The notes beneath the pieces were generated by a model. That model saw nothing but the letters and a program-made list of their open reading frames with translations, ran no database searches and was not told the DNA's origin. Below, piece by piece: positions 17,336 through 25,870 of a DNA stretch of 64,000 bases (the first letter of the stretch is position 1; each line of letters begins with the position of its first letter). This DNA comes from Lachnoclostridium sp. (GTDB lineage: Bacteria > Bacillota > Clostridia > Lachnospirales > Lachnospiraceae). The translations under genes were made by a program, and so were the position numbers. The DNA lies in assembly GCA_021770065.1 (NCBI GenBank), contig JAETRR010000003.1, forward strand, positions 62,001 to 126,000, given 5' to 3'.

Positions 17336-18115
17336 TTAAACAGTAAAAACATTGATGCCGTGCTCCTTGTAATAAAGAAGATATTTTGGATCGATACAGG
17401 AATTGGTAATCACGTTGGGCACCTCATCAAGGCCGCAGAAAAGCGTAAATGTCCTTTTATTAAACTTTCCTTCATTGGCAAAAAGATAAACCTGGTAAGA
17501 ATTCTGAATCAAGTGGTTATAAAGGGGCAGCTGGGCGCGGTTGATAATGGAATAGCCGTAGTTCATGTCGATGCCGTCCACAGTGATGAATACTTTGTTA
17601 AAATAGAGCTTTTCCAAAGTCTGTACGGTATATTCGTCCAGTGTTTCCAGATGATTGACTCCGGCGTGGACGCTGCCGCCAAGCAGAAGCGTGGAAATAT
17701 TGGGATTCTGAGCCACCTCCATGATACCGGTTATATTGGTGGTGACAATGGTGATATTTTCTTTTCCGCTTTCGTTCAGGTGGCGGCACAGAAGGTTACA
17801 TGTCATTCCGGCCCCGATGAATATAATATCGCCGGAATCAATAAACTCGGCCGCTTTTCTTGCAATGGCAACCTTGTATTCTAAAAAAGGGTCGAAGTCT
17901 AATGGGACAGAAGCATTCGGGCGGACGGCTGCAGTCTGCAGGCTCTGGGCACCGCCGTGCGTCTTTTTCAGCATGCCCTGGCTGTCCATATAATTCAGAT
18001 CTCTTCGAAGGGTTGCCAATGAAGCACCTGTCAGCTCGCTCAGCCGTTTCGTTGTAATTACTCCGTTTGAAGCCAGGTGTTTGAGAATTATGTTTTGCCG
18101 TTCCAGTGCCAGCAT
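17336..18115 (-). CDS. DeoR family transcriptional regulator
   Basis: About 259 residues. Members are usually repressors released by phosphorylated sugars. The N-terminal helix-turn-helix reads ALERQNIILKHLASNGVITTKRLSELTGASLATLRRDLNYMDSQG in short segments, with the ATLRRDLN recognition helix, then KKTHGGAQ. The C-terminal sugar-phosphate sensor shows DSGDIIFIGAGMTCNLLCRHL and ITIVTTNITGIMEVAQNP. ATG 18115 is chosen because AGGAGG from a family A repeat sits 6 nt upstream; a longer frame to 18325 reads through the repeat. It is next to the FGGY kinase, deoC and the ABC transporter operon, which it probably regulates. Confidence 0.92.
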   Translation of the reverse strand: MLALERQNIILKHLASNGVITTKRLSELTGASLATLRRDLNYMDSQGMLKKTHGGAQSLQTAAVRPNASVPLDFDPFLEYKVAIARKAAEFIDSGDIIFIGAGMTCNLLCRHLNESGKENITIVTTNITGIMEVAQNPNISTLLLGGSVHAGVNHLETLDEYTVQTLEKLYFNKVFITVDGIDMNYGYSIINRAQLPLYNHLIQNSYQVYLFANEGKFNKRTFTLFCGLDEVPNVITNSCIDPKYLLYYKEHGINVFTV

Positions 18116-18121
18116 AGTGTG

Positions 18122-18254
18122 CCTCCTATTCCAGTTCCGTAATATCCATTTCAACACACCTGAGCCTAAATCAATTTCCAGCCACGAGAACAAGTGCCTG
18201 TAAATTGATTTGTGCGTTGAAAAGGATATTACTGATTCCAGTTCCGTAATATTA
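18122..18254 (-). repeat. Family A hairpin repeat, copy 3 (minus strand)
   Basis: Read on the minus strand, a tail fragment ATATTACGGAACTGGAAT comes first, then CAG and the hairpin. TAATATCC pairs with GGATATTA (18224-18231 with 18140-18147). TTTCAACGCAC pairs with GTGTGTTGAAA, AAATCAATTT with AAATTGATTT, CAG with CTG, and CAC with GTG. The final tail GGAACTGGAATAGGAGG feeds the DeoR start codon. The CAACGCAC/GTGTGTTG arm differs from copies 1 and 2 on both sides, with pairing kept. Confidence 0.8.
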
Positions 18255-18348
18255 AACAAAATGATATCTATATTATAATGTAAAAACTTTACTGTTTCAA
18301 TAAATAAAACTCTGATAATCTTCACAAGTTTTAGTCCGGGGCAGACAG

Positions 18349-18406
18349 GGGGCTGTCGGGAAATAAGGCAGCAGACTTTTCTGATACCTTATTTCCCGAC
18401 AGCCCC
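18349..18406 (-). repeat. Perfect 20-bp hairpin, shortened family C element
   Basis: GGGGCTGTCGGGAAATAAGG (18349-18368) pairs perfectly with its complement at 18387-18406 around an 18-nt loop. It lies 3' of the FGGY kinase gene and may end its transcript, although no T run follows. AAATAAGG followed by CAGCAGACTTTTC resembles the left arm of the family C copy at 44890, as if the middle of such an element had been deleted. Confidence 0.7.
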
Positions 18407-18421
18407 TTACTGGAACCTCGC

Positions 18422-19906
18422 TTATCTTTCGTACAAATCCTTTACCGAGTCATACAATCGCCTGTATATCTCGTACCTCTTCTGATAAACCTCCACATGC
18501 CCGGGGATAGGGTGGTAGATTTTTTCTTCCGGCCTGATATATGTCCTGCAGGCCGTCTCAAGGCTTTCCAGTATTCCGGTTCCGACACCGGCCATTATGC
18601 AGGCTCCCAGACAGGCCTGTTCTTTGTTTTCGCATACCTGGACATCTTTGTTGAGAATATCCGCCTGAATCTGAAGCCATACGGGACTCTGGGCGCCTCC
18701 GCCGCAGGCGATTATCTTTGGACAGTCGATTCCTAATTCATTAAAAATATCAAGCGTCTCGTGGAAGTCATAGATTACTCCTTCCATCACTGCGCGGACC
18801 AGGTGATTTCTGTTATGCCGTAATTGAAGGCCGAAAAACATACCCTGGGCGCCTGCGTCCATCTTGGGGGTTCTGCTTCCCGTGAGGTAGGGCAGATAGA
18901 GCAGACCTTCTGACCCTGCCGGAACCTGCTCTGCCATGGAATTCATCTTAGAAAAGCTTTCTGTTCCGAGAATTTCGTTTTTCAGCCACTTGAGAGACAT
19001 TCCGCTGCACAGATGGGCCCCGAAAATAGTATAGGCCTTATTGATTGCGTGGCAGAAAGTATGTATCCGCAGCTTTGGATCGTAGACATCCTCCCGGGAG
19101 TATACGGCTACCTGTCCTCCCGTTCCGATATTGGAGACAAGTACACTGTCATCTATTACACCGGTACCTATCGTATGGGCAGGCTGATCTCCCGCGCCGT
19201 ATATAACGGGAATTCCGGCTCTGAGGCCCGTCTTTTCCTCGCATTCCTTTGTCACATAGCCGGCAGTCTCCATGGATTCATGGCATTCCGGAAAGATATC
19301 TTCGGGCAGGCCGAACTGCCGGAGAATATCAAAGGCCCAGTCTCTGTTTTTCATATCAAAGCCGGTGGTTGAGGAAGCGTCGGAGGCATCCGTGCCAAAG
19401 TTCCCCGTCATTTTCATGCGGATGTAGTCCTTTGCTGTAAGAATCTTATAGATGTTCCGGAAACTCTCCGGCCGGTTTTCTTTCATCCACAGCAGGGAGG
19501 GGAAGGCAAATCCGGTAAAAACCTTATTGTGTATCACCCTTGCCAGTTCTTCCGGATCAATCCGGCTGTTGATCTCATCCAATTGCTTCTTGGAACGCTG
19601 GTCCAGCCAGATAATGGCGGGATGAACGGAATTTCCTTCCCTGTCCACCGGCACGAGGCTGTGCATCTGGCCCGAGAATCCGATTGCCGCAATCGAACTG
19701 TATGCTTCCGGCTGACGTTCCTTTATGTGAAGAAGAATATTCTGGACAGCTCTCCACCAGGTTTCCGGTTCCTGCTGGGCATATCCTTCCTGTGGTATAT
19801 CCACATCATAATCTTCTGCCTGGATATCGAATATCCGGCCTTCTGTATCCATCAGCATTGCTTTTGAGCTTGAGGTTCCAATATCTATTCCCAATAAAGT
19901 TTTCAT
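18422..19906 (-). CDS. FGGY carbohydrate kinase, xylulokinase-like
   Basis: About 494 residues, the normal size of the FGGY sugar kinase family. These enzymes transfer phosphate from ATP to a sugar or polyol after uptake. Visible are the N-terminal GIDIGTSSSKAMLMDTEG, AAIGFSGQMHSLVPVDREG with the xylulokinase-like GQMH, AIIWLDQRS, and the C-terminal nucleotide-binding ACGGGAQSPVWLQIQADIL. These resemble XylB most, but related kinases for ribulose, erythritol-type polyols or others share them. ATG 19906 has AAAGGAG 9-10 nt upstream. It is encoded downstream of deoC and divergent from the ABC importer, and it probably phosphorylates the oxidised product of that import route. Confidence 0.85.
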   Translation of the reverse strand: MKTLLGIDIGTSSSKAMLMDTEGRIFDIQAEDYDVDIPQEGYAQQEPETWWRAVQNILLHIKERQPEAYSSIAAIGFSGQMHSLVPVDREGNSVHPAIIWLDQRSKKQLDEINSRIDPEELARVIHNKVFTGFAFPSLLWMKENRPESFRNIYKILTAKDYIRMKMTGNFGTDASDASSTTGFDMKNRDWAFDILRQFGLPEDIFPECHESMETAGYVTKECEEKTGLRAGIPVIYGAGDQPAHTIGTGVIDDSVLVSNIGTGGQVAVYSREDVYDPKLRIHTFCHAINKAYTIFGAHLCSGMSLKWLKNEILGTESFSKMNSMAEQVPAGSEGLLYLPYLTGSRTPKMDAGAQGMFFGLQLRHNRNHLVRAVMEGVIYDFHETLDIFNELGIDCPKIIACGGGAQSPVWLQIQADILNKDVQVCENKEQACLGACIMAGVGTGILESLETACRTYIRPEEKIYHPIPGHVEVYQKRYEIYRRLYDSVKDLYER

Positions 19907-19963
19907 AGGCCTTCTCCTTTTCGTGGAATGCATCTCTTAGAAAGAGGCTGCTTGAGGTATTTT

Positions 19964-20620
19964 TTATGATGCAGAGGATTTTTCGATTTTTACCAGGCGG
20001 CTGGTGCCCAGACGGGAAGCGCCGAGGCTTATAAACTTTTCACCGTCTTCAAAAGATGAGATTCCCCCGGCTGCTTTAATCCGGACATCTGGTCCTACAT
20101 GAGCGGCGAAAAGAGCGATATCTTCAAAGGTGGCCCCTGCGGTGGAGAATCCGGTAGAAGTTTTGATAAAGTCGGCGCCGGAACGGGTTACCAGTTCACA
20201 CATCTTTATTTTTTCTTCTTCTGTTAGCAGACAAGTCTCGATAATAACCTTCAGAATTTTGCTGCCGCAGGCTTTTTTCAGCTCTGACATTTCTTTTAAA
20301 ATGTAATCGTAATTCTTTTCTTTCAGAGCGCCTATATGGATAACCATATCGATTTCATCGGCTCCGTTTTCCAATGCGTCTTTTGTCTCGAATATCTTGG
20401 TTTCCATTGTATGGCTGCCGTTCGGGAAACCGATAACCGTGCAGACGGCCATGGAATCACCGGTATATTCTTTTGCCTTTTTTACAAAGGCAGGGGGAAT
20501 GCAGACGGAAGCCGTGTGATACCTGACTGCATCGTCACAGATGGCTTTGATTTCCTCCCATACGGCCGTCTGGGAGAGGAGAGTGTGGTCAACCTTGGAT
20601 AAAATCTCTGAATGTGTCAT
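19964..20620 (-). CDS. deoC: Deoxyribose-phosphate aldolase
   Basis: A 218-residue class I aldolase that cleaves 2-deoxyribose 5-phosphate to glyceraldehyde 3-phosphate and acetaldehyde. Markers are VDHTLLS at 10-16, [41 protein letters not shown] with the Schiff-base region, and [14 protein letters not shown], in which Lys acts with the catalytic Lys. Length is normal for the short bacterial form. AAAGGA precedes the ATG. It is usually found with nucleoside catabolism; here it is in a pentose or polyol locus with a kinase and transketolase halves, so the cleaved substrate may be another sugar phosphate. Family assignment is firm, physiological substrate is not. Confidence 0.92.
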   Translation of the reverse strand: MTHSEILSKVDHTLLSQTAVWEEIKAICDDAVRYHTASVCIPPAFVKKAKEYTGDSMAVCTVIGFPNGSHTMETKIFETKDALENGADEIDMVIHIGALKEKNYDYILKEMSELKKACGSKILKVIIETCLLTEEEKIKMCELVTRSGADFIKTSTGFSTAGATFEDIALFAAHVGPDVRIKAAGGISSFEDGEKFISLGASRLGTSRLVKIEKSSAS

Positions 20621-20664
20621 ATTATGTATCCTTTCGAGTGTGAATGATTAATTTTTACTTTTTC

Positions 20665-20693
20665 ATTATAAGATGCCTCCCGGAAAAAGTCAA
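20665..20693 (-). promoter_or_regulatory. Promoter of the deoC-FGGY kinase pair
   Basis: On the minus strand TTGACT (20693-20688) and TATAAT (20670-20665) are separated by 17 bp. The expected start is some 40 nt before the deoC ATG. Confidence 0.8.
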
Positions 20694-20699
20694 TATAAA

Positions 20700-20724
20700 T
20701 GATTGAAAATGAGCGAAAATGATT
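20700..20724. promoter_or_regulatory. DeoR-type operator candidate
   Basis: GAAAATGAGC (20705-20714) is directly repeated as GAAAATGATT (20715-20724), with TGATT in front at 20700-20704. The helical-period spacing and place just beyond the deoC -35 suit a repressor site for the divergent deoC and ABC operons. TGATTGAAAAT is also the start of the operator pair beside the other DeoR gene at 39679. Confidence 0.5.
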
Positions 20725-20803
20725 TATTAAATTTGAAAAGTATAATAATATACAATAAAAAAAGAATTTTCAACAAAAAATAATAATATTTTCATAAAAA
20801 AGG

Positions 20804-20832
20804 TTGATTATGAATTGATTATGTGTTAATAT
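20804..20832 (+). promoter_or_regulatory. Promoter of the sugar ABC importer operon
   Basis: TTGATT (20804-20809) and TAATAT (20827-20832) with a 17-bp spacer and an extended -10 TG. It precedes the binding protein gene by about 55 nt in an AT-rich gap shared with the deoC promoter. Confidence 0.7.
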
Positions 20833-20887
20833 AAAAACGCAACAAGAAGCAAAAACGAAAAAAAACGATCAAAAAGGAGGAACACAA

Positions 20888-22042
20888 ATGAAAAGGAAAC
20901 TATTATCAGCAGTCCTGGCATTCACATTATTGTTCGCAATCGGCTGCGGCAAGAGCGGGGGAGAAGGCGCAGCAGAGCCGGCGGACAATGCTCCGGCAGC
21001 GGAAGAGCCTGCGGATAATGCGGCAGAGCCGGCAGACGGGGCGGATGAAGCAGGCACAGGAGAGAGCTTTTCTGTCGGATTTGCATTAAGAACGGCGAAC
21101 GGCTCTTACTACGCGGCTATCGGAGAAGTCGTAAAGGCAAAATGTGAAGAACTCGGCTGGGAGTGCACGATTCTGGATGCAAACAATGATACAACGAAAG
21201 AGCTGGAGAATATGGAAAGCCTGGCAGCGTCCGGCGTGGATCTGATCTTTCTTGACTGTGTAGATCCGAGCGCGGCGACTGCAAGCCAGAAGGTAGCGGC
21301 AGATGCGGGAATTCCTTTGATTAACCTGGACTCCGGAGTAGATGATATGAGCATGCAGGTTACCACAGTATATTCCAACAACGAGCAGAACGGTCTGGAA
21401 GTAGGAAAATATTATGCGGCAACTCTGGCAGATGATTTTGAGATCAGCGCAGTGATGCTGAGCGGAAATACAGGCTCTATCGCAGGAACCCAGAGACGCG
21501 ACGGAATGTTTGCCGGAATTATCATGCAGCGGACCGGATGTACCGAGGAGGAAGCATGGGCAGCGGCAGAAGAGATGGAAGCATCCCTTGTAAGCTCCGG
21601 AAAAGCCTCTAATGCAGATGCCAAATTTACAATTACCGGCCAGGGCTGGGGAAACTGGACCATTGACGAAGGCCTTGTTGCGGCAGAAGACTTAATCACC
21701 GCGAATCCGAACTTAAATCTTATCATGGGTGAAAATGACCCGATGCTGATTGGAGCGCTGACGGCTCTCGATAATGCAGGAATTACTTACGGAAAAGACG
21801 GAACCGTACAGTTGATCAGTGCTGCAGACGGAAGCAAGGACGGCTATGACCGCATAAAAGAGGGAGACATCATGGCAATCGGCGAGAACAGTCCTTCCAA
21901 GATCGGAGAGCTGGGTGTGGAAGTGGCAAAGGATATTCTGGTAAACGGCACCTCACCGGACAGCTACGAAGATATTACCATGACAGAAGCGGTTGCAGTT
22001 ACGATTGATAACGTTGATGAACGTTATGAATTTGGTTTCTAA
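20888..22042 (+). CDS. Sugar ABC transporter substrate-binding lipoprotein
   Basis: 384 residues, related to the ribose-binding (RbsB-type) periplasmic-binding proteins. The signal peptide ends in a lipobox AIGC with Cys20, followed by an acidic Ala/Glu-rich linker to about residue 60. The mature domain begins FSVGFALRTANGSYYAAIGEVVKAKCEELGWE and contains LDANNDTTKELENMESLAASGVDLIFLDCVDP and INLDSGVDD, typical of this cluster. A GGAGG ribosome site is 7 nt before the ATG. It is the first gene of an operon with ATPase, permease and catabolic enzymes. The ligand is probably a pentose, tetrose or polyol judging from the downstream enzymes. Confidence 0.92.
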   Translation: MKRKLLSAVLAFTLLFAIGCGKSGGEGAAEPADNAPAAEEPADNAAEPADGADEAGTGESFSVGFALRTANGSYYAAIGEVVKAKCEELGWECTILDANNDTTKELENMESLAASGVDLIFLDCVDPSAATASQKVAADAGIPLINLDSGVDDMSMQVTTVYSNNEQNGLEVGKYYAATLADDFEISAVMLSGNTGSIAGTQRRDGMFAGIIMQRTGCTEEEAWAAAEEMEASLVSSGKASNADAKFTITGQGWGNWTIDEGLVAAEDLITANPNLNLIMGENDPMLIGALTALDNAGITYGKDGTVQLISAADGSKDGYDRIKEGDIMAIGENSPSKIGELGVEVAKDILVNGTSPDSYEDITMTEAVAVTIDNVDERYEFGF

Positions 22043-22218
22043 TATAGCCATGAGAGGATAAAACAAAATCAAAAACAATGACAGGGATGCTGCTGAATTG
22101 TTCTGCGGCAGACCTGTCATTCAAGGGTGGAACTAGTATAACATTGCACGGACGACACGAATATCAGGCACTGCTTGCTTCAAAATGGATGCAATGATGT
22201 ACTGGAATGGAGAAAAAT

Positions 22219-23712
22219 ATGGAAAAAGGACAATGCCGCCTGGAAATGGATCATATCAGTAAACACTTTGGAGGCACCCACGCATTGGACAATGTTTCTG
22301 TCAGGGTGGGGCAGGGAGAGATCCATGCATTGATTGGGGAAAACGGAGCGGGAAAATCTACTTTGATCAAGATTTTATCCGGCGCTTATACGAAGGATGA
22401 AGGGACAATACAGATAGACGGAAAAGAGGTCAGCATCAATTCGCCGCTGGATGCAAAGAATCTCGGGGTTGCAGTCATCTACCAGGAGTTTATGCTGGCT
22501 CCGGATTTAAGCGTTGCAGAAAATATTTTTATTGATAAGCTGTCAGAGAAAGGGAAGCTGATCAACTGGAAGAAGCTGAACCAGGACGCAAAGGAGCGCC
22601 TGGAGGGACTGGGATTCGGAAATATTTCTCCCCAAAAAAAGGTGGGAAGTTTAAGCGTGGCGCATCAGCAGATTGTGGAGATCTGCAAATGCCTGACTCA
22701 CAATGCAAGAATCCTGATTCTGGATGAGCCTACAGCGGTGCTGACTGTGGCAGAGATCGATAAACTGTTTCGTCTGATCCGCCTTTTGAAAGAGCAGGGC
22801 GTAAGCATTATCTTCGTATCTCACCATATGAATGAGATCTTTGAGCTGTGTGATTCCTATACGGTACTGAAAGACGGGTGCTTTGTGAATACCGGAAAAG
22901 TGAAGGATGTTCAGAACGATGATCTGATCCATATGATGATTGGAAGAGAACTGACACAGATGTACCCGGAAAGGAATGCGAAGATAGGCGAGGTTGTGCT
23001 GAAGGTTGAAGATCTGAATGCGGGAGACAGGGTCAGAAATATAAATTTTGAGGTGCGTTCCGGAGAAGTGCTGGGATTTTCGGGTCTGGTAGGATCGGGA
23101 CGGACAGAGACGATGCGCGCAATATTCGGCGTGGATAAAAAGGATTCGGGGAAGATTACATTTCTGGGAGAGACTGTTGATTTCAAAGAACCCAGAGATG
23201 CAGTGAGGAAAGGATTGGGATACTTATCGGAAAACCGTAAAACTCTGGGATTGCTTGTAAATCAGAGTATACGGATCAACACGACGATGTCGTCCCTTGG
23301 AAAAGTCACGAAGCGGGGCTTTTTAAAGCATAAGAAGGAAAAAGAATATGTAAAAGAGCTTTTGTCAAAAATGTCAACAAAGTACGGCTCCATGGAGGAT
23401 GACGTCAGCAGCTTAAGCGGAGGAAACCAGCAGAAAATCAGCTTTGCGAAATGGGTGTCCGCAGACTGCAGGTGCATTGTATTTGACGAACCTACACGGG
23501 GTGTTGACGTGGGGGCAAAGGTTGAGATATATGAGATTATAAACAGTCTGGCAGAGCAGGGAGTTGCTGTCATTATCATTTCTTCTGAGATGACAGAGAT
23601 TATCGGAATGTGCGACCGGGCGCTTATTATGGCACAGGGAAGGATTACCGGGGAAGTAGGCCGGGAATTTCTGAATGAAGATACAATTATCAAACTGGCA
23701 ATGGAGGGTTAA
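22219..23712 (+). CDS. Sugar ABC transporter ATP-binding protein, two ABC domains
   Basis: About 497 residues, the fused double-ATPase of ribose-type importers. The first domain has Walker A GENGAGKSTLIKILSG, VGSLSVAHQQIVEICKCLTHNARILILDEPTAVL as signature and Walker B. The second domain has the degenerate GLVGSGRTETMRAIFG and LSGGNQQKISFAKWVSADCRCIVFDEPTRGVDVGAK. This asymmetry is the rule in the family. I prefer ATG 22219, with GGAG 6 nt upstream, over 22207. The preceding 176 bp after the binding protein gene contain no gene or clear terminator. The gene is followed after 3 bp by the permease. Confidence 0.94.
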   Translation: MEKGQCRLEMDHISKHFGGTHALDNVSVRVGQGEIHALIGENGAGKSTLIKILSGAYTKDEGTIQIDGKEVSINSPLDAKNLGVAVIYQEFMLAPDLSVAENIFIDKLSEKGKLINWKKLNQDAKERLEGLGFGNISPQKKVGSLSVAHQQIVEICKCLTHNARILILDEPTAVLTVAEIDKLFRLIRLLKEQGVSIIFVSHHMNEIFELCDSYTVLKDGCFVNTGKVKDVQNDDLIHMMIGRELTQMYPERNAKIGEVVLKVEDLNAGDRVRNINFEVRSGEVLGFSGLVGSGRTETMRAIFGVDKKDSGKITFLGETVDFKEPRDAVRKGLGYLSENRKTLGLLVNQSIRINTTMSSLGKVTKRGFLKHKKEKEYVKELLSKMSTKYGSMEDDVSSLSGGNQQKISFAKWVSADCRCIVFDEPTRGVDVGAKVEIYEIINSLAEQGVAVIIISSEMTEIIGMCDRALIMAQGRITGEVGREFLNEDTIIKLAMEG

Positions 23713-23715
23713 ACC

Positions 23716-24660
23716 ATGAAAAAGGATCACAAAGCTGGGCGCTTTCTGCTGGATAACAATACTTACATAATATTTTTGGCACTGTTTCTTATATGCTGCC
23801 TTATCTCGGATAAGTTTTTTTCATATCTGAACCTGAGAAACATTCTCCTGCAGCAGGCGGGCCCGATTCTTGTTGCGCTGGGGATGCTGATGGTCATACT
23901 CACAGGCGGAATTGACTTATCCGTAGGCTCTGTAATGGCAGTAGGTTCTTCACTGACTGCCGTACTGATGACACAGTTCGGGATTCCCTGGATTCCTGCG
24001 ATTTTCATTGCGCTGGCGGCAGGTACTGTCCTGGGAACGTTCACGGGAATGATGGTAGCTTATCTGAAATTCCAGGGATTTGTGGCTTCACTGGCAGTTA
24101 TGACGATTGCAAGGGGCATTGCATATACCATCACCAATGCGACGCCCATCAATCTGGAGAACGGTACATTGAATACACTGTCCTCAAAGGAATTCGGATA
24201 CCCCATTATCCCTATTATGTTTGCGCTCATTGTTATTTTTGTCATTATTGAAAAATATACGGCTTACGGACGGCTTGTCATAGCATCCGGCAGCAATGTG
24301 GAAGCAGTGAAGCTCTCCGGAATCCGGACACAGAGATACATCCTGTCGGTATATATGATCAGCGCGGCTCTGTCCACACTGGCAGGCGTCTTTGTGGCGG
24401 CCCGTTCCAATGTAGGAAATTCCACGATAGGCGAGGGGCAGGAGCTGGATGCCATTGCGGCATGTGTAATCGGCGGCGCCAGCCTGGCCGGAGGAAAAGG
24501 ATCTGTGACAAAGACCGTGATAGGCGCCCTGATACTGGCTCTGATTGGAAATATAATGAATCTTCTTGCAGTTCCGGCATATCCCCAGCGGATCATCAAG
24601 GGCTGCATTATCATAGCTGCAGTTCTTCTGCAGGTATTAACGGATAAAAAGGAAGACTAA
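23716..24660 (+). CDS. Sugar ABC transporter permease (RbsC-like)
   Basis: A 314-residue membrane protein of the ribose-type permease family with about eight to ten hydrophobic segments, beginning YIIFLALFLICCLISDKFFSYLNLRNILLQQAGP in successive segments. Family hallmarks are LTGGIDLSVGSVMAVGSSLTA near 70-90 and GQELDAIAACVIGGASLAGGKGS near 250, the latter being the cytosolic contact to the ATPase. One permease gene is enough because it acts as a homodimer. It starts 3 bp after the ATPase gene. After its stop come repeats B and A, then the dehydrogenase gene. Confidence 0.93.
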   Translation: MKKDHKAGRFLLDNNTYIIFLALFLICCLISDKFFSYLNLRNILLQQAGPILVALGMLMVILTGGIDLSVGSVMAVGSSLTAVLMTQFGIPWIPAIFIALAAGTVLGTFTGMMVAYLKFQGFVASLAVMTIARGIAYTITNATPINLENGTLNTLSSKEFGYPIIPIMFALIVIFVIIEKYTAYGRLVIASGSNVEAVKLSGIRTQRYILSVYMISAALSTLAGVFVAARSNVGNSTIGEGQELDAIAACVIGGASLAGGKGSVTKTVIGALILALIGNIMNLLAVPAYPQRIIKGCIIIAAVLLQVLTDKKED

Positions 24661-24667
24661 GCGGGAG

Positions 24668-24716
24668 TGTGTCGAAGCGGCTTTACCCTTTAGTACTGTC
24701 GCGCAGCGATTTAAAA
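24668..24716 (+). repeat. Family B repeat, copy 1
   Basis: GTGTCGAAGCGGCTTTACCC, then TTTAGTACTGTCGCGCAGCGATTTAAAA. GTCGC (24698-24702) pairs with GCGAT (24706-24710) around GCA. It has lost the AATAGGAG end seen in the other copies because family A starts here with CAGTAATATCC, as if A had been inserted just before AGGAG. Confidence 0.75.
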
Positions 24717-24829
24717 CAGTAATATCCCTCACAGTGCACAAATCAATTTACAGGCACATGCATCTGTGACTGGAAATTGATTTAGGCTAACGTGTACTGG
24801 GAGGGATATTACGGAACTGGAATAGGAGG
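24717..24829 (+). repeat. Family A hairpin repeat, copy 2
   Basis: TAATATCC (24720-24727) pairs with GGATATTA (24804-24811), extended inward by CTC/GAG. CAGTGCAC pairs with GTGTACTG, AAATCAATTT with AAATTGATTT, CAG with CTG, and CACA with TGTG. The tail CGGAACTGGAATAGGAGG puts the ribosome site 6 nt before the dehydrogenase ATG at 24836. Confidence 0.85.
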
Positions 24830-24835
24830 ATAAAT

Positions 24836-25858
24836 ATGAAAGCAGCACGTTTTTATGAAAAAGGAAAACTGGTTATTGATGATGTCCCCATAAGGGAGCC
24901 GGAGGCAGATGAGGTTTTAATCAGAATCAGATATTGCGGTATCTGCGGAACAGATGTACATATCTTTCACGGGGAAAAGGGAGCGGCCGAAGTTCAGCCT
25001 CCGGTGGCTCTGGGGCATGAATTCTCCGGTGACGTGGAGAGGACAGGAAGTGCGGTGACAAAGTTCAGGAAAGGCGATCGCGTATCGGTGGATCCCAACG
25101 CTTACTGCGGAAAATGCTATTTCTGTGCAAACGGAAAGCCGCATCTGTGTGACCATATGGTCGGGCTGGGCACATCCTTAGACGGCGGTTTTGCAGAATA
25201 CATTACCATTTCGGAAAAACTGGTGTATCCGGTGGCAGATAATGTCAGTTACGAGGCCGCCGCTATGACAGAGCCCATATCCTGCTGTCTTCACGGACTC
25301 GATCTGACAGATATAAAACTGGGGGACACGGTTATGGTAGTGGGAACCGGCAATATCGGTCTGATTATGGTACAGCTTGCGAAGTATGCGGGAGCCGCTG
25401 CGATCATAGCAGTAGAGCCGAACGAAAAGAGAAGGAAGAAAGCGCTGTCCCTTGGGGCTGACTTTGGAATTGATCCGCTGACGGAAGACACAGATGCAGT
25501 TCTGGCAGAGCATCATATTGTCAATATTGATAAAGTGATTGACTGTGCCGGACTGGTGTCGACAAATGAATATTCCGTCCGCTACGCAGGAAGAGGAGCG
25601 GTAGTTATGCTGTTCGGCCTTACCGGACCGGATGATGAGATGAAGCTCAAGCCTTTTGAATTGTTCCAGAAAGAACTGACCATCAAGGGTTCCTTTGTAA
25701 ATCCCAACGCGTTTGAGCGGGCAGGCAGGCTTCTGGGGGCAGGAGTGGTAAAGACAGAACCGATCATTACGGATATTGCTGCCCTGGATGACATACAGCG
25801 CGTATTTGAGACAAAGCAGTATGCAAAAGACGGAAAAGTACTTATCAAATGCTTTTAG
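24836..25858 (+). CDS. Zinc-dependent medium-chain alcohol/polyol dehydrogenase
   Basis: 340 residues. A cytosolic NAD(P)-dependent dehydrogenase of the MDR family, near sorbitol/xylitol dehydrogenases and L-threonine dehydrogenase. Catalytic zinc site: Cys in YCGICGTDVH near 35-43 and His-Glu in GHEFSGD. Structural zinc site with four Cys: CGKCYFCANGKPHLC near 92-106. Cofactor fold: VVGTGNIGLIMVQLAK near 168-183, with acidic VEP after the second strand, which favours NAD. The start is fixed by AGGAGG of the family A tail. Within this locus it probably oxidises the imported polyol or sugar. Exact substrate unknown. Confidence 0.9.
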   Translation: MKAARFYEKGKLVIDDVPIREPEADEVLIRIRYCGICGTDVHIFHGEKGAAEVQPPVALGHEFSGDVERTGSAVTKFRKGDRVSVDPNAYCGKCYFCANGKPHLCDHMVGLGTSLDGGFAEYITISEKLVYPVADNVSYEAAAMTEPISCCLHGLDLTDIKLGDTVMVVGTGNIGLIMVQLAKYAGAAAIIAVEPNEKRRKKALSLGADFGIDPLTEDTDAVLAEHHIVNIDKVIDCAGLVSTNEYSVRYAGRGAVVMLFGLTGPDDEMKLKPFELFQKELTIKGSFVNPNAFERAGRLLGAGVVKTEPIITDIAALDDIQRVFETKQYAKDGKVLIKCF

Positions 25859-25870
25859 AGAGGTGGAAGA

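Noticed and set aside
17336-18325. Longer DeoR protein starting at 18325
   Set aside because: The extra 70 residues are translated from a family A repeat. ATG 18115 has AGGAGG at good distance and gives the usual DeoR N terminus.
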